From Ciona intestinalis (taxonomy: Eukaryota > Chordata > Ascidiacea > Phlebobranchia > Cionidae), in contig NC_020168.2 of the NCBI RefSeq assembly GCF_000224145.3, positions 6,491,792-6,555,791 of the forward strand: DNA of 64,000 nt, in the 5' to 3' direction. Both the position numbers and the translations under genes were made by a program. Positions within the stretch are counted from its first letter, which is position 1; every line of letters starts with the position of its first letter. Positions 1-10,700 of this stretch are shown here, in pieces. The notes beneath the pieces are model-generated. The model made no database searches and was not told the DNA's origin. It was given only the letters and a program-made list of their open reading frames with translations.

Positions 1-153
1 AAGACCGTTGTTAAATAAGCACGATCATAGCAGCATATGAGCTAACTGTGTCCATCTTACCCCACACTACTGTACAAATAGAGTCTAGCGTAAAAATTGT
101 TGCTAAACACTAGATTGACACGTCATAAATACAATTCCTACGTCACAACTTAC

Positions 154-469
154 TTTGTAGACCTTCAGTGAAGCCCGATAAAATGACTCGCGTACAAGCG
201 CTCGGTGAACAATCGTTTAAACTCCATTTCGAAACATTGACGATGTTTTTTAATTGTTTATACTCCAAAATAACGTCATTTTCGATCTGTTCAAAATCTT
301 CTCTGCCGGAAATCGCGATGACGTCACGATGATGACGTCGTAGGCACGTGATTTTGTTCGTTACGGTCCAATGAGCTTCGTACATGAAGTAAACCGACGT
401 AAACGCGAGAACGAGAAATAATTCTCGAATTTTTCGAACTGTTGTTGGGTAATTGCTGCATTGTACCAT
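154..469 (-). CDS. Possible first exon of a leftward type II membrane protein gene
   Basis: An open frame starts at an ATG at 469 and runs to a good splice donor (A|gtaagt) at 154, giving about 105 codons and ending in phase 1. The N-terminus has basic residues followed by a hydrophobic stretch (about residues 15-30, containing LFLVLAF), as in a signal anchor. The rest is charged, with few cysteines. I do not recognise the family. If real, the gene continues past the left edge and is divergent from the kinase-like gene at 2493. It could equally be a chance open frame. Confidence 0.3.
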
Positions 470-1130
470 GTCACAATCAAACCGGGGACGTCACAATCGG
501 ATTTTTTCTAGAAATATTTTTCTATCCTGCTGTTAATGAACAAGGGGTTGTCGAGACTGTTTCCTAAAAACGCAGGATTTAATTATAAATATGCCAGTCA
601 CAAAACAATGATTGTTCTGGTGTAAATACACTGCTTAAATCGCTCGATTAATAGTCTGTAAAACCAATGTTCAACTATGCTCGCTTTAAATATGTTTCGT
701 CATCAGAAAAGACACTTGATGACGTCACACGATGTTGTTCAGCGTCCGAGTTGTTCACTATTGATCTGTTGGGCTATTTTTACTTCCCTTTTCAAAAAAG
801 GCTAAACCGTTCTTTTTTAAGCCCCAACCTGGCTGGTATTGCAATTATTTCCCATGTCACAGCATAACCATATGATGTACATTATAAAGACATTCTGTTA
901 CTGAAACAAAACTCTTTCAAGCAAAATTCCTCGCAGTCTTCCCGGCTTGTTTAAAAACTCGTAAAAGTGCCCACTTTTTGATTTAAAATTCTGACCAACA
1001 CTCGCCGACGGCAATGAATGCGTGTCGTCGTCCAGCTATTGTTACGTACCACGTTCTCATTGACACGATCATTGCATTCTTTTGTCATAACTGGATATAT
1101 CGACGAAGCTGCAACGCGTTTTCTATTATA

Positions 1131-1380
1131 TAGTAGGATATAGGGGAAGATGGGACACCTTTTCATTATTTTTCGTCCCATTTGGGAGTAAACAAAAAAC
1201 ATTTAAAGAATTAATAAAACGTGTCCTTACGACTCCCAGAGACCGTCGTTAATTGTTTAAAGTACGATCAAGATGTTTGGATTTTATGTGCTAAAGGTGT
1301 CCCATCTTTCCCCATCATACTATACTACTTTTCCCCATCATACTATACTGCTTTTCCCCATCATACTATACTGTTCTGGA
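1131..1380. mobile_element. TIR miniature element with triplicated 3' end
   Basis: A roughly 200-bp element begins with a GGGGAAGATGGGACACC-type terminus and ends with the reverse complement (GGTGTCCCATC-TTTCCCC). Its core contains a 'gtaaacaaa...acgactccca' block shared with about nine other copies in the window. The 3' terminal ~24 bp (ttccccatcatactatact) is repeated three times in tandem at about 1302-1378. It carries no gene. It is probably a non-autonomous DNA transposon (MITE) of the kind described in Ciona. Confidence 0.65.
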
Positions 1381-2492
1381 AACGCAAAGTTGTTGCAAAC
1401 AGTATCTTGAACGCTGCTTTATCACCCTTGGCCAGCCCCGTGGTAAGTTTTAACATTGCATAACACCATGACGTAGGAAGGAAACCGTAATCACATAATA
1501 CCTCAAGTTCCCTATCTTTTTTACAGTTATTAACGCGCTTTTAGTATAGTGACGATAGGGTTACCTAAAAGGAGAATGAAAACATGAACCATTTTACCCA
1601 AACATATCGACCCCCTAAATCATTAATAACAGTCACCTCTTTCTAGACTTTGGTGCCCTTCAACTTTCCTAATAAATAAATAAGCAAACGATACTACCGT
1701 ACGTTATAGGTCATTACTAATGACATTCTTTCGGCTTTCACAAACGATTAAACATTGCACAACACCTTAAGCCTAACTTGATGACTTTCAATTAAACATT
1801 ACTCGACTCAGCTCAGCGGAAATTGATAAATTCCAGAATCTTTGTTTTGCTAATTGCTGTCTTAGCGCACTTGCGGTAACTGCATGCCCTGGGGTGTTGT
1901 GTAGTGTTACAACGCAGGTCCATGTACACACAGACACTTGGTAAGCGAGGCTAAGGTTACAACTTGCTAATCCCAAAAACCAACAAGGTTTTGAAATTAG
2001 GTTTTAGGTTACAAAAGATTAGATGTTTACGTAACTCGGATGCGTTTTAAGTATCAAGTTTTGATCAGATTTTTAGAAATTTTTAGTAGGAAGAAAAAAA
2101 ACGTATTGAATGTCTAAACGACAGTCGTTAGACACGCCAAGGAAAAGAAGAAGCAACAAATAAGATTAAAAGGAGTTGCCTAACTCAAAGAACCAAGGAT
2201 TAATGTGCAGTTAGTGGTAATAAAGTTAGTTTTAAAGTTTTGCTACAGGGTGTAATTATATACAGCGAAACAAAAGCGGCAACAAAAGGTTTTTCCTTCC
2301 CCAGGACCATTAATTATTGAGTTCTACTTGATTCCGCTTCCAGTGTATAGGATTTTGGCCTCTAGCCCTACAAGTAATTTTGTGCAGATGCTTTAGGCTA
2401 GTTTAACTTGTTTTAATGTATACACAGACATGGCGCAAACTTTTGGTTATAAGGCAGTAATTGCTATTGTGACGCAAAAAGAATGAGGGAAA
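1381..2492. other. Intergenic region upstream of kinase-like gene
   Basis: AT-rich, without a convincing exon in either strand. It presumably holds the promoter and 5' UTR of the gene starting at 2493. I saw no clear TATA box or other decisive element. Confidence 0.4.
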
Positions 2493-5400
2493 ATGATTGG
2501 TCGAGCACACAAATGCCGGATTTTAAAAAGTTTTTTAAGATTTCTATTTATGATGACTTTCTGTTTGTATGTTACGTTGAAATTTAATGGAAACGGATGT
2601 AAGTCGTCATTAAAACATTATCAAGATATAAATGACGTAAAGATTGTACCGCTAACCAGTCAAAGTGTTCGGGAGAATACAGTTGAGGCAAATAATCTAG
2701 AATTGCTAACCCAACAAGTAAATTTAACAAGAACAAAGCACATGACAACAACGACAACATCAACAAGAAAAACAACAACATCAACACAAACAACGACAAT
2801 ATCAACAATAAAAACGACAACAACTGTCGCTAAAACAGAAATACCAACAAAGGAATTAACAAAACAAAAAGAAAACAACGAATGGTTAAGTTGTACGGAT
2901 ATTACAAACATTCTAACAGGAATAAAACAAGACAAAAGATCAGTTTTCCGGTAAGGGTCTTCTTGTTGGTGATTTGACTTGTTATCATTAAATAAAATGG
3001 GAAAAATGTTTTATGTTTTTTGTAGTGGTATTAAAGTACGGCGAACGAATTATTTAGTCTTTATAAATAATCATTTTAAATAACAGAGCTTCCTGAACTT
3101 TAAGTTAGTAATATACCAATTTAATTTATTGCACGCTGGGGTTTAAGGTATTTTGCAACTATCCGAACGTCGTTTAAATAATTAACATGAGTTTTGGTTG
3201 TTCCGGCTAAGGTCTAGCCCCGTATGGAGCAACTACCAAAAGCTGTATACTTGTGATAAAGATATAGCGTACATATGTAACAGTATTGCAAAAGGTATAA
3301 CTACTTAGCAATTAGAATAACGAAACGGTTGTAATACTCACCACGCCCAAGATACACTTACAGTTTATCGTAGACTTACAACAAATGTTTGTAAACGAAC
3401 CTCTCTAATCCTTCTAATACAAACTAATCAGGTGAACGTTTAAGTGGGTTTGTGGTTAAAGTAAATATTTAACAAAACGAAAGTCGGAAATTGTTAGGTG
3501 TTTCTTTTGATCCATCAGTGCGTTGCATTCTAACAAAGTATTTTCCAATCACTGTGCCGGGAATGACTGCAAGTCAACCACTAGGGTTCCACATATTATA
3601 GTACTGTGTGGGAAGATGGATCCTGTTATTTTATAATCGTCTTTTCAACAATAAAAAAGCACCTTTTTTAGAGTAGTGAGAATACGGGTGTATATTTCTC
3701 TAAATATTCTTTGTTTACTGCCAATTGGGTAAGTATAGTTCTATGGCGCGGTATATGCCATGTTGAGTCTCTGGTTTAGGTCAAAGTTAGTTTAGGCCTA
3801 AAGCTGGCGGTTATTTAACCATGAACTGACAGTTAGTCCACTTTTAATTATCCGACTCATTATTCCCTGCAGTGAAGAAAACAGCGATGGAAACAGAGCC
3901 GTTTATTTCGCAACAATCTACGACAACGAAAGAAAAAGAATCCATGTCGTCATCAAGTTCGCCAGTCGGGAAGATACAAACTCTGCCAGTGGTTTGTATC
4001 GGTAAGTAGAGTGTATGACGTCGGTGGGACAATAACGTCACTGGGGTAATGACGTCACTGGTGTATATGATATGCTATGTGAGTTATGTAACGTCATTGA
4101 GATATGTGACGTCAGTGAGGTATGTGACGTCGATGATGTAATGATGCCATTGATACATATGACGTCAGCGGGGTATATGATGTCTACGCGATAAGGAGAT
4201 CACGTATGCACAAAAGTACTCAATATGTTGGGCTACCTTGTATGGTGATAACATGACCTCTTCTATAAAGATAAAACCACCAGTTTTAGTCTGTGGTGTC
4301 ATTTTATTTATTTTTTACCACATGTAAAGGTTCTTTTAAAGTTAGGGCACACTATAAGTTTAATTTTACTATGCCTACCCTGCATATTGTAACACGGTAA
4401 AACAGGTATGGCTGGTTACTCAATGTATTATATGACCCAAGTGACCATGTTATCGATGTTATCATTAAATGACAGATACCGTACCGCCCTAAGGGAAGTA
4501 GACAATTTACGTCTTCTGCGAAGTTTGCACTGGAAGGGGGTTCCCCGGCTCTTGGGCGCCTGTGTCACAAACAGCAGTGTGACGTATGTAGTGACAAGGG
4601 TCATGCAGGGGTCACCCATTTGCCCCGGTAGGGGGTTAAACGCAAGTTGCTTTTTTGGCGAACCGTTTCGTTCAGTGTTGGAAAAGAAATCAAACCCTGG
4701 ACTCGCTGCTCTTACGTGGGTGGCTAAGGTGGGTTGTGTTTAATTTGCAATGAATGTAATCAAACTTAACATATAAATTCTGGTACTTTTTCTTTAAATG
4801 AAATAGCAAAAAAAAAGGGAATTAGAAGCAAAACTACGGTCGTTAAAACACGTCAAATATAAATACTACTAAGGGAAAAGCTGATTATCACAGATTGTAA
4901 GATGTAATAGGAAGAAAAAGGCATGTTACGATTTATTATTTTGCCCAAAGAACTGAGGTGTTACATGTTTATCCTTACGTATTCAGCAAGTGTGACGTAT
5001 CTTTCGTAGGTCACGTGTTTCTTTGCGCAATTCGAGCGTGACCGAATTTTCATGGAGGATGTATCCGGTTCGAATCTTTATTTTGACAACGATTTACTCG
5101 ACATTCATCTGGTTGATGCAGATTCGTTGATATTTTATGGGGAGTCGCCCCTATACTCAAGGTACAGGTATCTTATATTGTCGATTTTTAGATGGCAATG
5201 CATTGTAAATGCTAATTAGAGCGCTGGCTTCGTAATCAAAGGCTCTTGGTTCAAGTCTTGACGCTGCTATACCATTGTGTGTCCTTGGGCAACGACAGTT
5301 GCTTCGGCCCAATAATCACCAATGGGTTATCCAAATTGTCAGCCATGCAGGAAAATAACACTCACAAAGTTACTTTCGTGGTAACTTATACAAAACGTTA

Positions 5401-6311
5401 AATAAGCAGCAGATTAAATTTTTATTACCTTCACGTTACTTATGTTATCATAGCTTCCATTGTTACAGAACTCTATGTCGTCATAATAACGATTGTCCTA
5501 GCCCCAGAGGTAATTTATGGGGCCCAGACTCGCTGAACCAGAAATTATACTCGTCGTGCCTGGAACTGTTCGGATATTGCGTCAACAACACGTGCAGGTG
5601 AGTCATTATTACGTAACCAGTGATTGTGACGCAAATCCCCGTACGGTCGGGGAATTTTGAAGTGAAGTTGTTGATCCATAAAGTGTGGGGGGTTAAAACG
5701 GTACGAAAATTCCGGGAAAGTAAATGAATTTCTCCTAATATTTGCATACTGTCTGTAACACTATCCCAGTAAATCGACTTTTGGTGTAGCATAGTCAATG
5801 CATTATTATTTAATTATTTTTTGTTTTCTACTAAATGAGGCCATAAAAGAGAATAAAAACATGTATCATCTTACCCCACTACATTAATATGTATACCGTT
5901 AGTATAAAAAAAACGATAGAAATAATAAAGATTCCATTGCAAGTTATGGGCCCGAACATTGTATAGATTCAGCAACTCGACTGTGGGTATGGGAGTGGCA
6001 ACCATGGACAAGTCACTCAAGTTCCGATCACTCACAAATAATTTGTCCACACAGCTCCCTCACTATGGCCAACTTAACTTAAATAAATTTAAGCTCATAA
6101 TTACAGGGGTCTTGACGCTTCACTGCACACGTGTGGGGTGGGGAAGTGGCTGGTGGCGACTGTAAGATACATCATACCTACGTCACAATACAATGATTAT
6201 CGCAGCATAATGCATTGTATGATGGAAACATACCCGGACAAACGCTGCACTATGACGTCATCGTGCGAACGCGCGACGAAACTTTTGAAATCTTATGATG
6301 ACGTCACGTGA
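2493..6311 (+). CDS. Secretory-pathway protein kinase-like protein (FAM69/PKDCC type)
   Basis: Six exons join in frame (2493-2950, 3873-4001, 4476-4728, 5010-5167, 5469-5597, 6107-6311) to give about 443 residues, the usual length of FAM69 (DIPK1) proteins. A short basic N-terminus precedes a membrane anchor (about residues 12-30), so it is type II with a lumenal or extracellular C-part. Residues ~83-117 form a Thr-rich stalk likely to be O-glycosylated. A kinase-like fold follows: VVIK (Lys181) as the ATP-site lysine, REVDNL (Glu203) as the C-helix Glu, FMEDVSGSN (Asp297, Asn302) as the catalytic loop, and HLVDADSL (Asp316) in place of DFG. The C-terminus is Cys-rich (CRHNNDCP, GYCVNNTC), as in FAM69 proteins. 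The EF-hand insert of vertebrate FAM69 was not seen. Family membership is secure to 'secretory kinase-like'; the exact subfamily and activity are open. Confidence 0.75.
4015..4190. repeat. Degenerate tandem array of CRE-like TGACGTCA units in intron 2
   Basis: A ~24-bp unit of the form 'TGACGTCA-ctggggtaTaT' is repeated about six to seven times with drift. Exact or near ACGTCA cores recur at roughly regular spacing. It lies directly after the 3873-4001 exon of the kinase-like gene. TGACGTCA is the palindromic CREB/ATF site. Whether this is an enhancer or simply a minisatellite cannot be told from sequence. Confidence 0.6.
5215..5408 (+). mobile_element. tRNA-headed SINE copy in intron 4 of kinase-like gene
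   Basis: The head has a tRNA-like B box (GGTTCAAGTC), then the family body ('gtccttgggcaa', 'aatgggttatccaaattgtcagc') and tail ('cacaaagttac..ggtaactt'). It is diverged and lacks the canonical 3' tail. It belongs to the most abundant interspersed family of this window and resembles Cics-1-type composite SINEs of Ciona (name from memory). Confidence 0.6.
5960..6060 (+). repeat. Dispersed repeat ('gtgggcatgggagtggcaac' family)
   Basis: This stretch carries 'ttcagcaactcgactgtggg' followed by 'catggacaagtcactcaagt' and is shared with 8600-8760, 9890-10050, 30610-30700 and parts of 63130-63300. It is non-coding and ends just before the last exon of the kinase-like gene. The element class is unknown. 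Confidence 0.55.
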
Positions 6312-7160
6312 TAGAATTTTGTTGCAGTTGTTTACGTCAAAGACAGACAACAAAGTGACGTCAATAATGATTATTTAAAAATCGTACTTTTTATTATGAC
6401 ATCATAACACTCGTTCGAGTTTCCATAAAAATAATTCCATTGTTGCCTCTTAATCCGCGACTTTTCTTGGTTGTGACGTCACAAACCTCGACAATAGACC
6501 GAGAAAATTTCTCGCAAGCACTTGTTGATACGGTTGGGTTGATATGATGTCTTGGTCAACCAAACAGTCTTGCTGTCTGTTAAAAAAGTTGAAGGGACCA
6601 GGATACAGCGGTAGCTCTTACGATTTATGAATTATTAGCGGAAGAAACAAAGGTCTACGGTTTATTAGCGTAAAAAACAAAAAATGTTTAATCGTTTTGG
6701 AGCTAAAGGTTGTGACATTGCAGGACCGACGTAATAACGTTTGTGTAATTTGAATTGGTGCTATTTGTCAAAAAAAAACAACGCTAAATATTTGAGCAAT
6801 TTTAAGCCACCGACGATAGGTAGATATTGCTTGCAGTTGTATTCTATATAGATGAGGTCCCTGTTAGAGGAATATGAGATTTGGACTAGTTTACTTTGCA
6901 CTTTTCAATAGTTTATCTTTAGTGGCATCAGGTATTTTAAAACCTGAACGCAGATCTTGACTAATTATAAAGGTTCGCACGTATAACTCAATAACTTTAG
7001 TATTGTAGGAATATATTACATTTTTGGTATCTCTTACAAGAGGTAAGCCCTAATTTTTTCGTAAACTAGCCGTAAGTGTAAGCTGCTATGCTTTTTTATA
7101 TGGCCGAGGTCATACGGTATAAGACTAAGACACACCGGGAACTAGGAATCCATGTCTATG

Positions 7161-7322
7161 TTGAGCCCAAACCCCAAGAATCCTGATCGTGTTTTAAACA
7201 ATTAACAATAGCATAGGAGTCGTGAGGATACGTTTTTATAATTATTTGAATGTTCTTTGTGTACTACCAAATGAGACGAGAAAATAGAATGAAACGTCGT
7301 CCCATTTCCCCATCTTACTATA
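7161..7322. mobile_element. TIR miniature element, left end missing
   Basis: The core ('gggagtcgtgaggatac'-like, 'actaccaaatgagacgagaa') and the right terminus ('tcgtcccatttccccatctt') of the TIR family are present. The left inverted repeat is lost or diverged. Confidence 0.55.
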
Positions 7323-7499
7323 TAAGTTTTCATGATACAGATATTTACCATATATGGTTTCACAACGTGTGGCTTTGTGGCGTACAATGGTCGTGCACCT
7401 GCGTCATAAAAACAGACAATCACCGCATTATCCCAGGCAGTGATGCGTATCGGACCCTGCTGTGCTTGGGTAAATTGGATTAGAAATCGAGCCTACGAC

Positions 7500-7745
7500 G
7501 AATTACATTAACTCATTCAACTTTTTTTCGCAATAGCACCTTGCCACTACTGTTGGGGGTTGGGAATATGTGCTTGGGCAAAGACAGTTATAGCGGTAAT
7601 TGCTGTAACCCAGTGGTGTCTAAATTGTCAGCCATAAAAATGTGCATTGTATCTTGTAAGCGGATACCAGGTCTGTGAAACACCCGTGGTATAACGACCA
7701 TCGTTGTCCAGCCACGCAAGTTTAAATAAGTTTATTCATTCATGC
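7500..7745 (+). mobile_element. SINE copy upstream of the Reeler-EGF gene
   Basis: Family body ('gtgcttgggcaaagacagtt', 'taacccagtggtgtctaaat') and tail ('acacccgtggtataacgacc', 'ccagccacgcaagtttaaat', 'ttcattcatg'). The tRNA-like head is largely lost. It ends 35 bp before the start codon at 7780, so it may overlap the promoter or 5' UTR. Confidence 0.6.
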
Positions 7746-7779
7746 ACTTTTGCATTCTAGAATTTAGGCAAATTCTAAA

Positions 7780-10700
7780 ATGTACTACTGTTTCTTGTTC
7801 GTGTTTCTTTATTACGTCACACATCAGTGTAATGGGTATTCATCGGGAAACATTCCGCTATCTGTTTGTTCCACGATGACTCCAAATCATCCTCTGAACT
7901 CGCCGCAAGGTGTCGTTACGAGTCCTTTTCATGTTTCGGTTCAATATTTCACTTATATTCCTGATCACGATCAACCAGGTATACGATGTTTCACCATTAA
8001 TGGATACTTCACTTGTAGAGTAGTTATTATTATTTTACCTTTCCATAAGGGATCGTTATAAATATAAAGAAAACTCCATTTTCTCACATAACTAATTCGA
8101 TGCTAGATGCTGCTACCATTGTGGTTATGTGTGTCATTGAGCAGGACACTAAAAGGACATTGCTCTATTCCCTTACGACTCGTTCGAATTGCCAGCAGTA
8201 ATCACTAATGAGCATACATGGTGACTCGTATGCGGGTATTACCTGCGTATAACGTGACCATCGTGTTATAACGATTGTTATTGCCCCGTCGCGCTGGGTG
8301 TAAATAAGCGTTATTGAATTAAATTACCAGTTTTTTATTTCTACAGTTTACTTATCTAGTTCCACGTCGGCGACTTTTAAAGGGTTTTACGTCCAAGGTC
8401 GAGCTTCACTAACTAATGATATCATCGGTCGATTTAACGTTAGTGCAGGACCATCAAGTTTGACCACTGCACACAATTGCCCGGTAATTTATAAATAGTT
8501 TGAAACTGTTTGAAACGATGTGTGGATAATTCGTGTTTTCCCTTTTATAGGGAATGCACCTGCATTTGTTGTTGTTGTTGTTGTTTTATCCGTATGCTGC
8601 AATAACTTCATAAGCGCAACCATGGATAAGTCACACAAGTTCCCACCAATGAGAATATAAATGACCAAACCAATCAAAAGTCATGTCTGCTTATCAACAC
8701 ACTGCAATAGATTTAGCAACTGACTGTAGGCATTGGAGTGGCAACCATAGATAAATTACGAGATATTAATACAAAGCTGCATTTAGAGCACTGTAAGCGA
8801 CGCAGCTCCAGGAAATGCAGTAAGTCACAACTCTGCGTGGTCACAAAACGCAAGTCGACCATCATCGTTGACACTACATTGGTCAACGAGACGAACTATA
8901 ACCACAGATGCAGTGATAAGGTAACACGCTAACTACTTCATAATAATTAACCTGCTGCAGTCTCTATTGGTACTGGGCGACACATATTCTACTTTGGTCT
9001 TGAATATTTATATATATACTTTGTAGTTTGTACCCAGCCAACACATACAAATAAGTTGTCAATGAAATTAGTGATGATGTTTCAATCAATGTTACTTATA
9101 TTTTTAGGGCAACATTCGTTCAATCATACACAACGTACTGGGTTGGAGTGCAGAGTGTTGTGCTGAAACATCTCCCATCATTAACCACAATAGGTACTTG
9201 GTTTGCTGTTTATGTCAGATCTAACTGCTATGTAGTAGAGTGGGGGAAGACGGGACATCTTAGCACACAATATCAAAATATCCTGATCATATTTTAAGTA
9301 TTTAACAGTGGCCTAGAGTCCTGAGAATAAGGTTTTAAAATGTTTTTAATGATTTCTGTTTACTACCAAATAAGAGGAGAAAATAGAATAAAAATTTGTC
9401 CCATCTTTCCCCACTCCAGTATGTATAAAATTACTTAAGTTTGTTTGGTGTATACCAGTGTAGAACAAACAGGAACTTAGGATGCGGTTTATAAGTGTTT
9501 CCGGCCACGCTGGATAAAGTAAGTTACATTGATTCATTTATTTATTCAGGTTGCTGCAATACTGAAAAAGTTAACACTACGACACCAAGTTTCTGCCAAA
9601 CATTAAACCGAGCACAAGAGAATGACGAACACAATGCTAGTATTGTGCAACAAGCTTTACAAATCAGTGAAACTTTGGCTGAATCAGAGGCAGCCACTGT
9701 TATCAGATGCTTTTTATGTAAGTTTAGTGTCATGTGTTTAGATTTGTTTAAGATTGTGTTTTTAATTTTCTGGCAGTTTTTCATATAGTTTATCGAACTT
9801 GATGTCTTTATTTTTAACAGGGAGCTCAGGATCTTCTGAAAGATTTCGACAAAATGTTACACGTGAGTTAAAATTATTAATTTAGCTTTACCAGTTTGAG
9901 TGTGGGCATGGGATTGACAACCATGAATAAGTCACTCAAGTTTCAATCCACAAGAATATAAATGAACAAACCAACCAAAAGTCGTGTTTGCTTATCTACA
10001 CACTGCAATAGCTTCAGCAAATCCACTGTGGGCATGGGAGTGGCATTTTTGCTAACATACTCTTTCATTCTCGTTATTAATATTTATTTAATAATTTTGT
10101 CTTTATATTCAGGATGTTGTAAGATAAGCCAAGTGTCACTAGAATGCCAAACTTACTGCTCCGGTTCCTTCTACGCGACTTACGGCTCGACTACACTTCC
10201 AACAATAGGACTGCTTGGTTGTGTTGAACAATTCCCAATAATTTCTACATGTCTAATTTACCCAAGTAAGTTTGTATCTTGCTACTGTTGGATTCAGAGC
10301 TTCAGGTATCAAAGTTAATCATATAACTCTGTTATTAATTAAATACAATCTGAGTTTAAGGTATTTCACAAATTTTGAAACCTCATTTACATATGTATTC
10401 ATTTATGTTTAATACTTATTTTATGTATGTGGTCCTTTGTGAGTTGTCTAAATTGTCAGCCATGCACTAAGAAAATAAACTCTCCAAAATATTCACCCAC
10501 TAAGTTACATATGTGGTAACTTATAGTTAAACTACATTTATTTAAAAAGCATTATTTTTCCAGTGTGTCCAGTTAAAATCTTACCCCAAACTAATCTTAC
10601 CCCAAACTTACCCTCAAACTAGAGACTAAACTGCTTCAATCCAGTGGTTTGTTGGGCATTCCACACTTAATATAAACCTAACTCTGATTTTTATTTTCTA

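Larger units (their letters stand above)
6312..7779. other. Intergenic region between kinase-like and Reeler-EGF genes
   Basis: The first ~200 bp are the 3' UTR side of the kinase-like gene and contain several TGACGTCA-like sites. A TIR element (7161-7322) and a SINE (about 7500-7745) fill the right half. No exon was recognised. Confidence 0.5.

Noticed and set aside
667-867. 66-residue plus-strand open frame
   Set aside because: No recognisable domain and no splice site at the end; base composition is like the surrounding intergenic DNA.
2584-2935. Minus-strand Val/Leu-rich open frames resembling membrane proteins
   Set aside because: Antisense of the Thr-rich stalk exon; the hydrophobicity is a consequence of ACA/ACG codons read backwards.
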